Below, in pieces: positions 8,324-17,227 of a stretch of DNA of 47,402 nucleotides; the first letter of the stretch is position 1; every line of letters starts with the position of its first letter. A program made the translations under genes and the position numbers. The notes below the pieces were generated by a model, which was not told the origin of the DNA, did not search any database, and worked only from the letters and a program-made list of their open reading frames with translations. The stretch lies in assembly GCA_016296635.1 (NCBI GenBank), contig JAEDIZ010000007.1:1-47402 (forward strand), read 5' to 3'. Source of the stretch: Oscillospiraceae bacterium (GTDB lineage: Bacteria > Bacillota > Clostridia > Oscillospirales > Oscillospiraceae).

Positions 8324-8842
8324 TCATCCCATCAGCGCAGGATTCATATAATAAACATTTCGCTCATCCATCTTTTCACGAAGCAGCTGCACAGCCTCTC
8401 CGAACCTTTGGAAATGGACGATCTCGCGCTCACGGAGGAACTTGATGACATCATTTACATCAGGGTCATCCGAAAGCCGCAGAATGTTATCATAGGTCAC
8501 GCGCGCTTTCTGCTCTGCACCAAGATCCTCTGTCAGATCCGCCATAGGATCGCCCTTGACTTCCATGGTTGCAGCAGACCATGGCGTACCGGATGCCGCC
8601 TGCGGGTAAACGCCTGCTGCATGGTCCACAAAATACTGTGCAAACCCCTGCTCCTTCATCTGATCGTCCGACAAAGATCTCGTCAGCTGATGTACGATGG
8701 TACCGACGATTTCAAGATGTCCCAGTTCCTCTGTACCGATATCGGTAAGCAGACCCTTCAGCTCCGGATACGGCATGGAATAACGCTGGCTCAGATAGCG
8801 AAGTGAGGCGCCGAGTTCTCCGTCAGGACCCCCATACTCCTT
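8324..8842 (-). pseudogene. cotJC: cotJC, 3' part (codons 31-198), separated from its start by the prophage
   Basis: The minus strand reads YGGPDGELGASLRYLSQRYS, then MPYPELKGLLTDIGTEELGH and on to the CotJC end. This is the manganese-catalase fold with its metal-ligand segments TEELGHLE, LGAEQKAR and REREIVHFQRF. CotJC is a mother-cell spore-coat protein. The frame is closed upstream by a TAG at 8843-8845 belonging to the prophage, so this piece has no start of its own; an internal ATG at 8776 has no ribosome site. The missing 30 codons are at 39160-39249. Host sequence ends at the crossover GG (8829-8830). I class it as split rather than decayed, because joining restores an intact gene. Confidence 0.95.
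8819..8840 (-). other. Prophage attachment site, cotJC 3' side
   Basis: Read on the minus strand this site starts with GGAGTAT, has GG at its centre (8830-8829) and runs into cotJC codons for PDGEL. The phage half-arm is GGAGTATGGG and the host half-arm TCCTGACGGA. Its partner is at 39148-39169. Confidence 0.85.
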
Positions 8843-8850
8843 CTAACTAC

Positions 8851-8890
8851 AAAAAAGAACGCCTCCGTGCTATGCACAGAGGCGTTCTTT
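8851..8890 (-). terminator. Terminator of the prophage late operon
   Basis: On the minus strand AAAGAACGCCTC pairs with GAGGCGTTCTTT and is followed by more T. It lies just after the lysin stop and about 20 bases from the attachment core. Confidence 0.9.
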
Positions 8891-8894
8891 CTAT

Positions 8895-9599
8895 TCACTT
8901 TTTGCTATCCAGCGTTGCGATGCTTCCCTTGAACCCCACCGTCATTCCCAGCGCTGCAGCCACGTCGCGGATCTTGACGTAGTTCGTGCCGTTTTTCAGG
9001 ATTCTCTCCACCGGCACTTCTTTCCCGTCCACGATCATCTTGCTTTTTTCTACCATCTCACGCTCATCTCCTCCTTTTGCTCCGTCCGTCAGCACCATGC
9101 AGGTATGGTGCTGTTCGTTCACCAGAATATCGCCTCTGCAAAGATACTTGTCGCTCGACAGGTATTTGTTGTCTGTCAGCAGGTCAAATGCACCGGTCTT
9201 TGCGTACTGCGTCCGCATCTGGAACGTTGCCGGTGCGTTTCCTGCCTGATAGGCCTTTGACATGTCCACGCCAGCAGCCTCCGCGCATACCGCCATGAGC
9301 GCCGAGCAGTCCGTCTCGCACGGCTCCAGCTTGTCCACGTTCCACCGCACGGATTTGAGCAGCTGACGAAGGGTGTTTCTCTGCCACTGATCGTATCCTG
9401 CTTTATGGCTTCTGATAATCCGCTCGCAGTAGTCAGCCATCTTTTCCGCGATCTTTTCATCTTTTGCCCGGATGAGCAGCGTCCAGCCGTATCCGTACCA
9501 GTTTCGGATATTTAGCTCGCTCCCGCTCTGATCACCGGCAGCGCCGCCGGAGATCCTTCCATGCTCGTCAATGCTGGCCTGTCCGATGAGTACGCTCAT
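8895..9599 (-). CDS. Phage lysin, cysteine-peptidase-like, with C-terminal stalk-like domain
   Basis: A 234-residue protein starting MSVLIGQASIDEHGRISGGAAGDQ. The segment ETDCSALMAVCAEAAGV supplies a likely catalytic cysteine (DCS), and HHTCMVL a histidine, as in NlpC/P60-like cell-wall hydrolases of Clostridia phages. About the last 50 residues (MIVDGKEVPVERILKNGTNYVKIRDVAAALG) match the copper-amine-oxidase N-terminal-like domain, often used for attachment. The start at 9599 follows GAGGAGG and overlaps the holin stop (ATGA). It should cleave peptidoglycan at host lysis; the exact bond is not visible. Confidence 0.85.
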   Translation of the reverse strand: MSVLIGQASIDEHGRISGGAAGDQSGSELNIRNWYGYGWTLLIRAKDEKIAEKMADYCERIIRSHKAGYDQWQRNTLRQLLKSVRWNVDKLEPCETDCSALMAVCAEAAGVDMSKAYQAGNAPATFQMRTQYAKTGAFDLLTDNKYLSSDKYLCRGDILVNEQHHTCMVLTDGAKGGDEREMVEKSKMIVDGKEVPVERILKNGTNYVKIRDVAAALGMTVGFKGSIATLDSKK

Positions 9600-9820
9600 T
9601 CCGCATCCTCCTCTTTTTCCGCATCCTTTTTGTAGGATGCAGTGGAGATTCCAATCATTGCACCCAGTAGCACCGTCAGAATATTGATTGTCTGCACGAC
9701 CTCCGCTGCATACGGCAGATTCCAAGTTGCCGCCAGCGATCCGTATGCTGCCGCCAGTGCCGGCAGCGCGATCAGTACGATCCATTTAAGCACGTCATAA
9801 ACCTTGTTATTGAAGTACAT
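9596..9820 (-). CDS. Phage holin
   Basis: A 74-residue protein starting MYFNNKVYDVLKWIVLIALP, with two membrane helices (about 9-28 and 39-58) around NLPYAAEVVQTI and a charged C-terminus KKDAEKEEDAE. It matches the short clostridial/staphylococcal holin family recognised by FNNKxYDxLKW. It forms the membrane lesion that releases the lysin, whose start overlaps its stop. Confidence 0.92.
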   Translation of the reverse strand: MYFNNKVYDVLKWIVLIALPALAAAYGSLAATWNLPYAAEVVQTINILTVLLGAMIGISTASYKKDAEKEEDAE

Positions 9821-9824
9821 GTTA

Positions 9825-10082
9825 TCACTCCCTCAAAACGATTTCCGCAATTCTTGCCGCCGTCTCCGGCCCGTATTTGTCCGCCCATTTTTGCATAAAC
9901 CGCTGTGCGTACTTCGCCCGGTTCTCATTTTTGGATTTCCAAAAGTAAAACGCTCCGGAAACAGATACTTCCGCAAAAGCCGCCAGCACGATTTCAGCCC
10001 CTATCAGCTGCAGGATGTACAGAATCAGCAGGAGCGCAGTCGAAACTGCGCTCCCGATCAGCCACTTCTTTGAAAACTCCAT
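9825..10082 (-). CDS. Phage membrane protein of the lysis region, unknown function
   Basis: An 85-residue protein with two hydrophobic segments (WLIGSAVSTALLLILYILQL and IVLAAFAEVSVSGAFYFW), then a basic amphipathic tail RFMQKWADKYGPETAARIAEI. The ATG at 10082 overlaps the preceding stop. Its position between tail fibre and holin fits an accessory lysis protein such as an antiholin, but that is inference. Confidence 0.6.
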   Translation of the reverse strand: MEFSKKWLIGSAVSTALLLILYILQLIGAEIVLAAFAEVSVSGAFYFWKSKNENRAKYAQRFMQKWADKYGPETAARIAEIVLRE

Positions 10083-10390
10083 CAGGACGTGACCTCCCAC
10101 TGATCGACCTCGTTTTTGATGTGGTCGATAAAGGAGTTCCCGCCCATCGCCTTGTAACTCTTGTAAAGGCTCATGAAATTTTCATATTCGTACTGTCTCA
10201 GCCGTTTTTCGTCCAAATGCTTGTAGTAAACGGTTGACATTCTGTCACGGAGGATGGACTTCTGTCCCTCCCGTATTTCCGAAGCGCCGAGAATTTTTTC
10301 TCTGATTGGCTTTACAAAGAGGATCAGCATGGCGGCGATGCCGGTTACTTCTCCCGCGATCTGCGCGACTTTCGTAAGTGCGTCAAGCAT
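10082..10390 (-). CDS. Small phage membrane protein between fibre and holin, unknown function
   Basis: 102 residues with one membrane helix (about residues 14-30) and a long helical tail rich in charged and tyrosine residues (YYKHLDEKRLRQYEYENFM). GGGGAGG lies six bases before the ATG at 10390; the longer upstream frame is a shadow. It is common in this position in Clostridia prophages. Confidence 0.65.
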   Translation of the reverse strand: MLDALTKVAQIAGEVTGIAAMLILFVKPIREKILGASEIREGQKSILRDRMSTVYYKHLDEKRLRQYEYENFMSLYKSYKAMGGNSFIDHIKNEVDQWEVTS

Positions 10391-10496
10391 TGATTTCCTC
10401 CCCGATCTCTTTTCTGACGGCTTCTCTCCATCTCTCCGGCACGTCATCGATTGTGATCCTGCCGAGTCTGATCTGTGTGACATAGAATTTAACCAT
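10383..10496 (-). CDS. CD1375-like short phage protein
   Basis: 37 residues: MVKFYVTQIRLGRITIDDVP then ERWREAVRKEIGEEINA. The pattern of a short aliphatic start followed by IDDVPERWRExV is that of the CD1375/XkdX-like proteins coded just after tail-fibre genes. GGAGG lies upstream of the ATG. The role is unknown. Confidence 0.7.
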   Translation of the reverse strand: MVKFYVTQIRLGRITIDDVPERWREAVRKEIGEEINA

Positions 10497-10656
10497 TTGC
10501 GAGCACCTCCAAAACATCAAGCATGGCGGCTTCCAATGCTTCCAGCCGTTCCTCTGCGGTCGGTTCTGTCGGTTCTGATGGGCAATCGCAGCGATACTGC
10601 GGCAGATCATCGTCTGATATTTCTGTTTTGATTCCATTTAACACAATAAAAGCCAA
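10489..10656 (-). CDS. 55-residue phage protein downstream of the tail fibre
   Basis: A TTG start at 10656 after GAGGTGAAGG opens MAFIVLNGIKTEISDDDLPQ followed by a proline/glutamate-rich linker with two cysteines (CDC) and a C-terminal helix EERLEALEAAMLDVLEVLANG. Its stop overlaps the CD1375-like start, so the pair is coupled. I recognise no function. Confidence 0.65.
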   Translation of the reverse strand: MAFIVLNGIKTEISDDDLPQYRCDCPSEPTEPTAEERLEALEAAMLDVLEVLANG

Positions 10657-10668
10657 AACCTTCACCTC

Positions 10669-12006
10669 TCAGTTCTTTCCGTAGAAATAAATGATTCCTT
10701 CGACATACCGCGTTGTTGCGCCTGTATACGCAGAAATCTTATCCACTTGCATTGCATTAGGAACGTCGTTCATAAAGTTTTGCGGATTTGCAAAACCAGC
10801 ACTATTGGCAAGCTGATTCGTCGGAAACCTAATCGCGTTTGTTGCATACTGTGTGCAGTATTCGCCAGAAGCGAACCGCTTCGATCCAAGCGTTTCTGTT
10901 TTCCATTGAAACGCTCGGAATGCATCAGCTATATTATTTCTAAATGCTGCAAGTGTAATGTTTTTTGGAATTTCTCCGACCAAGAAGCCAAGGCTCATAT
11001 TCTGTGATCCCTTCAAAATTCCAACCGCCGCAATATCCTTATAAGAAAACGTGTTTCCGTCTGCGTCTTTATCGAAAGTAAATCCACAGACATTTCCGTT
11101 TTCATCTGTGACATATCTTACATTTTGGTCGATGTGTTCCGTTGATGCCGTAACGCTTCTTATAAAATGCCATGTGTCACCGCCTCCGCCGCCCTGCGGA
11201 GTGAACGAAAGCGTTGAATCGTCCTGCTTTGTCAGACTCAGCGTATTTCCGCTGACGGATGCGGATTTCAGATATTCCGTTACCGCAGGAGGAATGGTCG
11301 GCTTGTTCGTCAGATCGTTGTAGCTTCCGGAGAAAAGTCCCTTGCCTTCTTCCTGCTGAACGGAATTTGCACCGCGCGCCGCACCGCTTCTGATGGTCTC
11401 AAGATCTGCAATCGTGCCTTGCTTCCCGGCAAGCGCATCGGAAAGACCCGTGATCGCGCTCATCTGGTGCTGATCCGCATCGTTTCTGTGCGTCAGCTGC
11501 CGGTGATCAGACGTTCCGCCACTGCCACCCCCCTGGGGGGTTCTCCATTCTGCGCCTGTTTCCGTTTTTGTCCAGACCTGATCCGGCGTTCCGCCTTCCA
11601 GTGTCTGCAGGAACGATTCAACCTCTGCTCCTTCCGAAAGCACGCGCTGCACCCAGTCCTCCCACGGTTCCGGCGGCTCTGCACCGGCCGTCAGTGCCGT
11701 TCCTGTGACCGTCATATAGATCTTGCTTTTTGTAATCACGCTTCCGACTGTAAAAATCAGCTCGCACTTTCCGTAGCCTTCCACCGCACAGTCTGCAGAA
11801 GAGATTTCCCACTCGACCGTGTTCCCGTTCTGCTGGATCACGCACGGATACGGTGCCGCGTCTCCCGCCCTCTGATGCAGAAGCGAGAAGTTCCCGCTTC
11901 CGAAAGCGGCATATTCCGAAACGTCGAAAACAATTTTTGTCGCTTCATTTTCGCCCAGCCGCCCGATCTGGATCGGGCAGCCGCAGCGAGGATTTACAAT
12001 TCTCAT
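10669..12006 (-). CDS. Phage tail fibre/baseplate receptor-binding protein
   Basis: 445 residues. The N-terminal part (MRIVNPRCGCPIQIGRLGEN, about 1-100) is a beta-rich baseplate-attachment domain. Glycine-rich hinges (PQGGGSGG, TPQGGGGGD) separate a middle region with LTHRNDADQHQMSAITGL, typical of fibre shafts, from a C-terminal globular domain with aromatic residues that would contact the host. It lies after the baseplate proteins and before the lysis genes, as expected. AGGAGG precedes the ATG. Confidence 0.75.
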   Translation of the reverse strand: MRIVNPRCGCPIQIGRLGENEATKIVFDVSEYAAFGSGNFSLLHQRAGDAAPYPCVIQQNGNTVEWEISSADCAVEGYGKCELIFTVGSVITKSKIYMTVTGTALTAGAEPPEPWEDWVQRVLSEGAEVESFLQTLEGGTPDQVWTKTETGAEWRTPQGGGSGGTSDHRQLTHRNDADQHQMSAITGLSDALAGKQGTIADLETIRSGAARGANSVQQEEGKGLFSGSYNDLTNKPTIPPAVTEYLKSASVSGNTLSLTKQDDSTLSFTPQGGGGGDTWHFIRSVTASTEHIDQNVRYVTDENGNVCGFTFDKDADGNTFSYKDIAAVGILKGSQNMSLGFLVGEIPKNITLAAFRNNIADAFRAFQWKTETLGSKRFASGEYCTQYATNAIRFPTNQLANSAGFANPQNFMNDVPNAMQVDKISAYTGATTRYVEGIIYFYGKN

Positions 12007-12019
12007 AACGAAATCCTCC

Positions 12020-12271
12020 TCATGTGATCGGGTACTCGACCAATATGGTTCCGGAGATCCGCACGCATTTGACGCGCTTTCCGGCTTCCCAGTAGCTGGA
12101 CGAAATCCCCTTGTTGAACTTGTACTTCTTTGTGGTTGCGGCGGCGGCTCCGTCGAATTTCAGCGTGATCCCGCTCGACGAGTAGCTGCCGATGGTTGCG
12201 ATAAAATCCCGCTCCTGCGGCTCCTGCGGCTCCTCTGCCGCCGCCGGAATATCGCCGATATATTCGATCAA
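12020..12271 (-). CDS. Short beta-rich tail/baseplate protein
   Basis: 83 residues: MIEYIGDIPAAAEEPQEPQE then RDFIATIGSYSSSGITLKFD and a basic end ending VKCVRISGTILVEYPIT. The TTG start overlaps the stop of the preceding tail gene (TTGA). It resembles small accessory baseplate proteins placed just before the fibre; the function is unknown. Confidence 0.55.
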   Translation of the reverse strand: MIEYIGDIPAAAEEPQEPQERDFIATIGSYSSSGITLKFDGAAAATTKKYKFNKGISSSYWEAGKRVKCVRISGTILVEYPIT

Positions 12272-13305
12272 AATACCACCATCCTTTGCAGGTCATGCGA
12301 CATGAGCTTTCCTGGGCCGAGGCTGATTTTCCACCCTGTTTCCCGGAAGATTCCGCTGATTTCCGGATGTAAAATCGCCACCGTATCCCCGACGCCGTGC
12401 CCGGGCATGTTTGCCGTCGTGATCGACAGCGTTTCGGCGGACAGCATTGACTGGAACATCAGATCGTCCACGTAGGTCTGCAGATCCGCCTGCGAAGCGA
12501 TGTTGTCCACCTTGAATGTCTTTGCGATCCTGCGCCCGCGCTTGATCGTCGACAGTGAAGACAGCGGCGAATTGTTTTCTGCTCTTGCGATCAGTGGGGC
12601 GGGTAGGTCCGGATTCTCGCAGATGCATATGAAAACATTCGGCTTTCCGAAAATGTCCACAGAGCTTGTCGCGTTGTACGAAAGCACGGATGTCACATCC
12701 GTGCCCTTGTACGTGTGCTTGATGTTTTCTGCGGACGGCTCCGTTTTCGGCTCAATGACGCCGTAGCCGTTTGCGTCGAACCAGATCGGCGCGTAGTTTA
12801 TCTCCGCCAGCAGCTCGTTGACGATTTCCAGGTAGTTCGTGCCGATTTCCCAGTCCTCGCGGTCTGTCTGCAGCGTTGCATTGCTTGGCGTCATGATGTA
12901 AAGCCCGATGCCGGCTGCCGTGAGCAGATTCTCGACGGCGGTCAGATACTTTGTCCCGGCCGCGAACCGGAGCACGTCCTCCGTCGTGGTCGACTGCAGC
13001 AGAAAGCACTTGTCGTATGCCTCTATTGACTGCATCCGTCCGTCCTCGCCGATCTTGTCCTGATATGCGGAGATGTGGAACACCCCGCATGGAAGTTCCA
13101 CGCCGTCAATGATCTGCACCGGCCGCAGCTCGTCGTTCAGGTAATCCAGCTCTGCATTCCGCAGGAACTCCCCGCGCAGGCCCATGCGGATGACTGCATC
13201 CTGGCTGCACGTGACCTCCGGCGGGGAGTCTTTCAAAAACCGCAGACTCGTCACGCGGGCTCCGTCTCTGTAAACGTCCACCCGCGCATCATACGTTCTA
13301 ACCAT
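12268..13305 (-). CDS. Phage tail/baseplate hub-like protein
   Basis: 345 residues from MVRTYDARVDVYRDG (GAGGTGG upstream). It has the makeup of gp27-like hub proteins in Clostridia phages: CSQDAVIRMGLRGEF, the ELPCGVFHISAY motif, repeated beta elements and a C-terminus on derivative equations (LSITTANMPGHGVGDTVAILHP). It overlaps the upstream tail gene by eight bases and is coupled to the next. Its place between the tail protein with Ig-like domains and the fibre supports a baseplate role. Confidence 0.65.
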   Translation of the reverse strand: MVRTYDARVDVYRDGARVTSLRFLKDSPPEVTCSQDAVIRMGLRGEFLRNAELDYLNDELRPVQIIDGVELPCGVFHISAYQDKIGEDGRMQSIEAYDKCFLLQSTTTEDVLRFAAGTKYLTAVENLLTAAGIGLYIMTPSNATLQTDREDWEIGTNYLEIVNELLAEINYAPIWFDANGYGVIEPKTEPSAENIKHTYKGTDVTSVLSYNATSSVDIFGKPNVFICICENPDLPAPLIARAENNSPLSSLSTIKRGRRIAKTFKVDNIASQADLQTYVDDLMFQSMLSAETLSITTANMPGHGVGDTVAILHPEISGIFRETGWKISLGPGKLMSHDLQRMVVF

Positions 13306-15583
13306 TTTCCGCCACCTCGTCGAACTCTGTCTCGATGATCTTCGTGGAGAATTCCGTGTAAATTCTGCCGTGCTGCCGTTCCCAGCTGAACAGCGCACCG
13401 ATGATCATGTCTCCGTCCGGCCACTTTGCGCAGACGGTTCCGCCGACCATCGCAAGGAACTTCTGCAGATCCTCGGAATCGTTGAGGAAGCCCGCCGAGA
13501 AGCTCATGCTTCTGTCACTGCTGACGCCGTATTCCACACTAGGCTTGTGAGATCCCGCAAAGTGCAGGAAAGCCGCCGTGATGGAATAGCTCTGTCCGAG
13601 GCCGTTCGTCTCCTTCTCGCTCATTTTGAGCGTCACCCACTGCTTTGTCTTGGCCGAATACAGCCACGGCACTTTCACGCTCACGTCTGCTTCCGCTCCA
13701 TCGGATGCGGAGTAGTTTCCGCTGCCCGAGTATGTGACGAACACGGAATAGACCGCATGACCGATGGCAAACCGGTCTGTGAAGGTCGGCTGATCTGTTC
13801 TTCCGATCTCGATGCCGTCACGGTAGTAAATGAAGGAATCTCCGTCACTGCCGGCAGCCACGAGATTGACCTCCGGTGCATCCGGTGAGACGGTTGCCGT
13901 CAGCATGACCGGCTCCCCCGGGTCGTTTTCAATGCTGATTGCTGCTTCTGCCCATTCAGACCAGATCGAATACGTGTTCTGAATTCTTACGCGCACGGTG
14001 TGATCTCCGTCCTCTGCGTATGCAGGATACGTGTATCTCGTTTCCGCGCCGAAGTCTGCCTTGACGATCTGCCCATCAAATTCCACCTCATAGCCCTGCT
14101 GCCCGCTCTGTGACCATCTGATCGACCACTTTGGGTCTGCCGAAATGACCGTGATTCCCGGTGCAGGCGGAGGCGCGATCACAATGATCTGCAGCGGTGT
14201 CGACCATGATCCCGGCAGATCGTCCGTGTTGTAGGTTCTGACCCGCCAGTAAACTGTACCTGCCGGCAGCGCGTACGGTTGAATCTCCGTGAACGTGTCC
14301 TGCTGGCTTGCGGTCTTGATCGTGCTCCATGTTGTCTGATCCTGGCTGATCTGCAGATCGAATTTTGTCTGCAGCGTTCCTGTCGAAATCACGTGCGCCC
14401 ACTCGAACCGCACCGGCTGCTCTCCGTTTACGACTTCGTTTGCCGGGCTGATTCCCGTTGCCGTAGAGGTTGCCTCGATGGTTGTCAGCGTGTACCATGG
14501 TGACGAAACGATATTCCCGTACTGCGTTGTTGCAGTGACCTGCCACAGAACGGAATCTGCAGTAAAAGTGTTTGCAGGAACGACAACGAATTTGTCAGCG
14601 CCCACGCTGATCGTGTGTTCCGTATCGGAAGCCCCGTTTTTGTAGCTGAAAACTGCTGATGTCTGTACGATTGCTGTCGACGTTGCTCCGGACTGCTTGA
14701 TGTTCCATGAGAACCTTGTCGGTGTTTTTTCATCCACAAATCCGGTTTTCGGCGACTCGTCTGCGATCATTACGTTTTTGACCGTGAAAGTCATCCATTC
14801 CGTTTCGGATGATTCTCCGTTGTTTGCCGTCACCTGGATCTGCGCCTCAACCGTATCCGTTGAGAATGTTCCGGCTGGAATCGTGACTGTTGTTTTTTTC
14901 CCTTGAACTGCGATCTCGTGAATCGTTCCAGTATAGTTGACTCTCCACTTGAATTTTGCGCTTTCTTGCGTTACAGGCAAAATCGAGAATTTAGACGTTG
15001 GTGTCACGCTCCACGAGAAGCTGCTGTCCCGTTCCCTGTACAATGTCCTTAATGAGGACGGCGAAATCTCAAGCGTAATAGGCGTATCATCGAAGTTGAC
15101 ATCAAGGTACGGCCTTCTTGCAGATGTCGCTTTTCCTGTGTATCCAAGATAATTACTGCTTCCTCTTACATACGTTCCGTTATCAAGTAATAGCCTTATC
15201 TTTTCTATTCCTTCGGATTCCGGCGTGATATTTGCGGTGTCAAATCCTGGCACGCTTGACCACGTCACATATGGCCAATATGTGACGAATGTTCCTTCAT
15301 TTTGCCGCGTATTATATGTTATTGTGTTTTCGTCAAATTGCGCCAAAAGGTATGACATTCGCCAGTAATGGTCTTCCGGGTAGCTTTGCGATGTGTTCTT
15401 TACCCAGTACATTGATGGATTTACGCTTATTATTTTTTTCTTCCTATACTCTTCCGGCACTTGTTCGAAAGAAAGGTACAAATATCCATCATAATCAAGC
15501 GTTGTCAAGTTTTTGAAGTTTTGATTTGGCGAGTCGAATTTAACAACCGCCGACTGCACGCAGTTCAGTCTTACGCTTCCCAC
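13298..15583 (-). CDS. Large tail protein with Ig/fibronectin-like domains
   Basis: 761 residues, starting GTG directly after the tape-measure stop. The N-terminus (VRLNCVQSAVVKF) has a DNRLRE-like carbohydrate-type beta domain. The middle has several fibronectin/Ig-like repeats (PANEVVNGEQPVRFEWAHV..., APPPAPGITVISADPKWSIR..., PVMLTATVSPDAPEVNL). The C-terminal 150 residues (SDRSMSFSAGFLNDSEDLQK...) resemble a distal-tail domain. The likely role is a distal tail or adhesion protein that binds the host wall. Confidence 0.7.
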   Translation of the reverse strand: MGSVRLNCVQSAVVKFDSPNQNFKNLTTLDYDGYLYLSFEQVPEEYRKKKIISVNPSMYWVKNTSQSYPEDHYWRMSYLLAQFDENTITYNTRQNEGTFVTYWPYVTWSSVPGFDTANITPESEGIEKIRLLLDNGTYVRGSSNYLGYTGKATSARRPYLDVNFDDTPITLEISPSSLRTLYRERDSSFSWSVTPTSKFSILPVTQESAKFKWRVNYTGTIHEIAVQGKKTTVTIPAGTFSTDTVEAQIQVTANNGESSETEWMTFTVKNVMIADESPKTGFVDEKTPTRFSWNIKQSGATSTAIVQTSAVFSYKNGASDTEHTISVGADKFVVVPANTFTADSVLWQVTATTQYGNIVSSPWYTLTTIEATSTATGISPANEVVNGEQPVRFEWAHVISTGTLQTKFDLQISQDQTTWSTIKTASQQDTFTEIQPYALPAGTVYWRVRTYNTDDLPGSWSTPLQIIVIAPPPAPGITVISADPKWSIRWSQSGQQGYEVEFDGQIVKADFGAETRYTYPAYAEDGDHTVRVRIQNTYSIWSEWAEAAISIENDPGEPVMLTATVSPDAPEVNLVAAGSDGDSFIYYRDGIEIGRTDQPTFTDRFAIGHAVYSVFVTYSGSGNYSASDGAEADVSVKVPWLYSAKTKQWVTLKMSEKETNGLGQSYSITAAFLHFAGSHKPSVEYGVSSDRSMSFSAGFLNDSEDLQKFLAMVGGTVCAKWPDGDMIIGALFSWERQHGRIYTEFSTKIIETEFDEVAENG

Positions 15584-17227
15584 TTACGTCACCCCCATTC
15601 TTGCCGTGAATCTTGCGCTCTGTGCGATCCGGACGATATCGTTCAGCTCCTTGATGTTTCTCGCGTCCACGTTGAAGTAGAACGAATCCCTCTCTGCAGG
15701 AGCGGAATTCAGCGTGGAATTGATGCTCATGCCGCTGACATTTCCGACCAGCGAATTGACGTCACCCAGCACATCTTTGCGCACATCGTTCATGCCGTCT
15801 GTGAAGCCGTCTCCGAGGCCTTCTGCCATGTATCCTCCGATTCCGGCAAATACCTTGGACGGCGAATGGATGCCGAGCAAGCTCTTCACACCGTCCACGA
15901 TGCCCGTGAAGAAGTTCTTCACGTTGTTTGTAAACGTGGTCGCCATATTCTTGATGCCCGTCCAGATGCCTTCCACGATGTTTTTGCCGATGTCCTTGAT
16001 CTTTTCAAGGCTGTTCTTGAAGCCGTCCACAAGTGCCTTGATGATCATGCCGACCGTCTGTCCGATCTTGGCGATGACCTGCGGGATCTCCTTGATCAGG
16101 CCGAGCAGCAGCTCCAGTCCCGCCTTTGCGATTGCCGGAATATTGCTTATCAGCGCCGTCACGATACTCGTGATGATCTCCGGCAGCGCCTGCACGATCT
16201 GATCGATGATCTGCGGCATTGCCTCCACCAGCGCCGTGAAAAGCTCTATTCCGACGCTTATCAGATCCGGGATCGCATCCACGAAGAAGGAAACCGTTGC
16301 TTTGATGATGTCCGGCAGGATCTCCGGCAGCGCTTTGACGATGGAGATCGCGATGTCCTTGACGATATCCAAAAGCTGCGGCAGAAGCTCCGTGAAGCTC
16401 TTCGCAATCGATGAAACGCCCTCTTTTATCTTTGCAATGCCTGAGCTGTCCCCGGAGAATACCGCCGTCAGACCGTCCATGACCTGCACCGCGCCCGGCA
16501 GCATCTCCTGCAGCATGCCTCTTGAAAGTCCCTGCACGCTTGTCTGCAGGTTCTGCATGCTGTCCGCGTAGTTTGCAGAAGCCTTTACCGCGTCATCGCT
16601 CATGACGCCGCCGAGGTCGTGCACCTGCTGCCGCATGGCGTCGACTTCCTCCGCGCTCATGTTGAGCAGCGGTCCCAGCTCCGTTGCGCCTCTTCCTAGC
16701 AGCTGTCCTGCCAGATAGGTTCTTTCCGTCTCGCTCTGCACATTCTGCAGAGCCGTCAGCGTTGCGGAAAACAGCTCCTCCTGCGACATGTTGGCAATGT
16801 CCTGCTGCGAGATTCCGAGCTGCGTGAACGCATCCGAGTTTGTTTGCGCGGCGCTTGCCAGCGTTTTCATGCCGCTCTGCAGGCTGTTTATGGACGTTCC
16901 CGCGTGCTGCATGATGAAGTCCCATTCCTGATACGCCTCGGCGGAAAGCCCCATTTTCTGGCTCATCTTGTCGATATTATCGCCATAGGCTGCCGTATCC
17001 TTTACGCCTTTTACGACGGCCGCAGAGACCGCCGCCGTAGCCGCTGCCGCCGCAGTGCCCGCCGCAGCGATTCCTTTTCCGAGCCCGCTCGAAAAGTTCT
17101 TGCCGGCGGATTCACCGGCAGACGTTCCCGCTCCGCCGAGCGCCTGTTCAAGCTCACCCTTGATTCCTTCCGTTGTCGGGATGATCTGCACATATGCTTT
17201 TGCAATTTCAGTCGCGATTGTTCTCAC
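15584..17227 (-). CDS. Tail tape measure protein
   Basis: 547 residues. The alanine/glycine-rich N-terminus, an N-terminal coiled-coil region with MSQEELFSATLTALQNV and DLGGVMSDDAVKASANYADSM, long repeated amphipathic hydrophobic helices (LPEILPDIIKATVSFFVDAI, PQIIDQIVQALPEIITSIVT) and the C-terminal GIHSPSKVFAGIGGYMAEGL signature all mark a tape measure protein. It sets tail length and would be ejected with the DNA; its modest size suggests a tail under 100 nm. A GTG start at 17227 overlaps the chaperone extension by 20 bases. Confidence 0.92.
   Translation of the reverse strand: MRTIATEIAKAYVQIIPTTEGIKGELEQALGGAGTSAGESAGKNFSSGLGKGIAAAGTAAAAATAAVSAAVVKGVKDTAAYGDNIDKMSQKMGLSAEAYQEWDFIMQHAGTSINSLQSGMKTLASAAQTNSDAFTQLGISQQDIANMSQEELFSATLTALQNVQSETERTYLAGQLLGRGATELGPLLNMSAEEVDAMRQQVHDLGGVMSDDAVKASANYADSMQNLQTSVQGLSRGMLQEMLPGAVQVMDGLTAVFSGDSSGIAKIKEGVSSIAKSFTELLPQLLDIVKDIAISIVKALPEILPDIIKATVSFFVDAIPDLISVGIELFTALVEAMPQIIDQIVQALPEIITSIVTALISNIPAIAKAGLELLLGLIKEIPQVIAKIGQTVGMIIKALVDGFKNSLEKIKDIGKNIVEGIWTGIKNMATTFTNNVKNFFTGIVDGVKSLLGIHSPSKVFAGIGGYMAEGLGDGFTDGMNDVRKDVLGDVNSLVGNVSGMSINSTLNSAPAERDSFYFNVDARNIKELNDIVRIAQSARFTARMGVT

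Noticed and set aside
8324..8776. Reading the cotJC 3' part as a complete short manganese catalase starting at the internal ATG (8776)
   Set aside because: The conserved frame continues 22 codons upstream of that ATG to a prophage stop, and no ribosome site precedes it.
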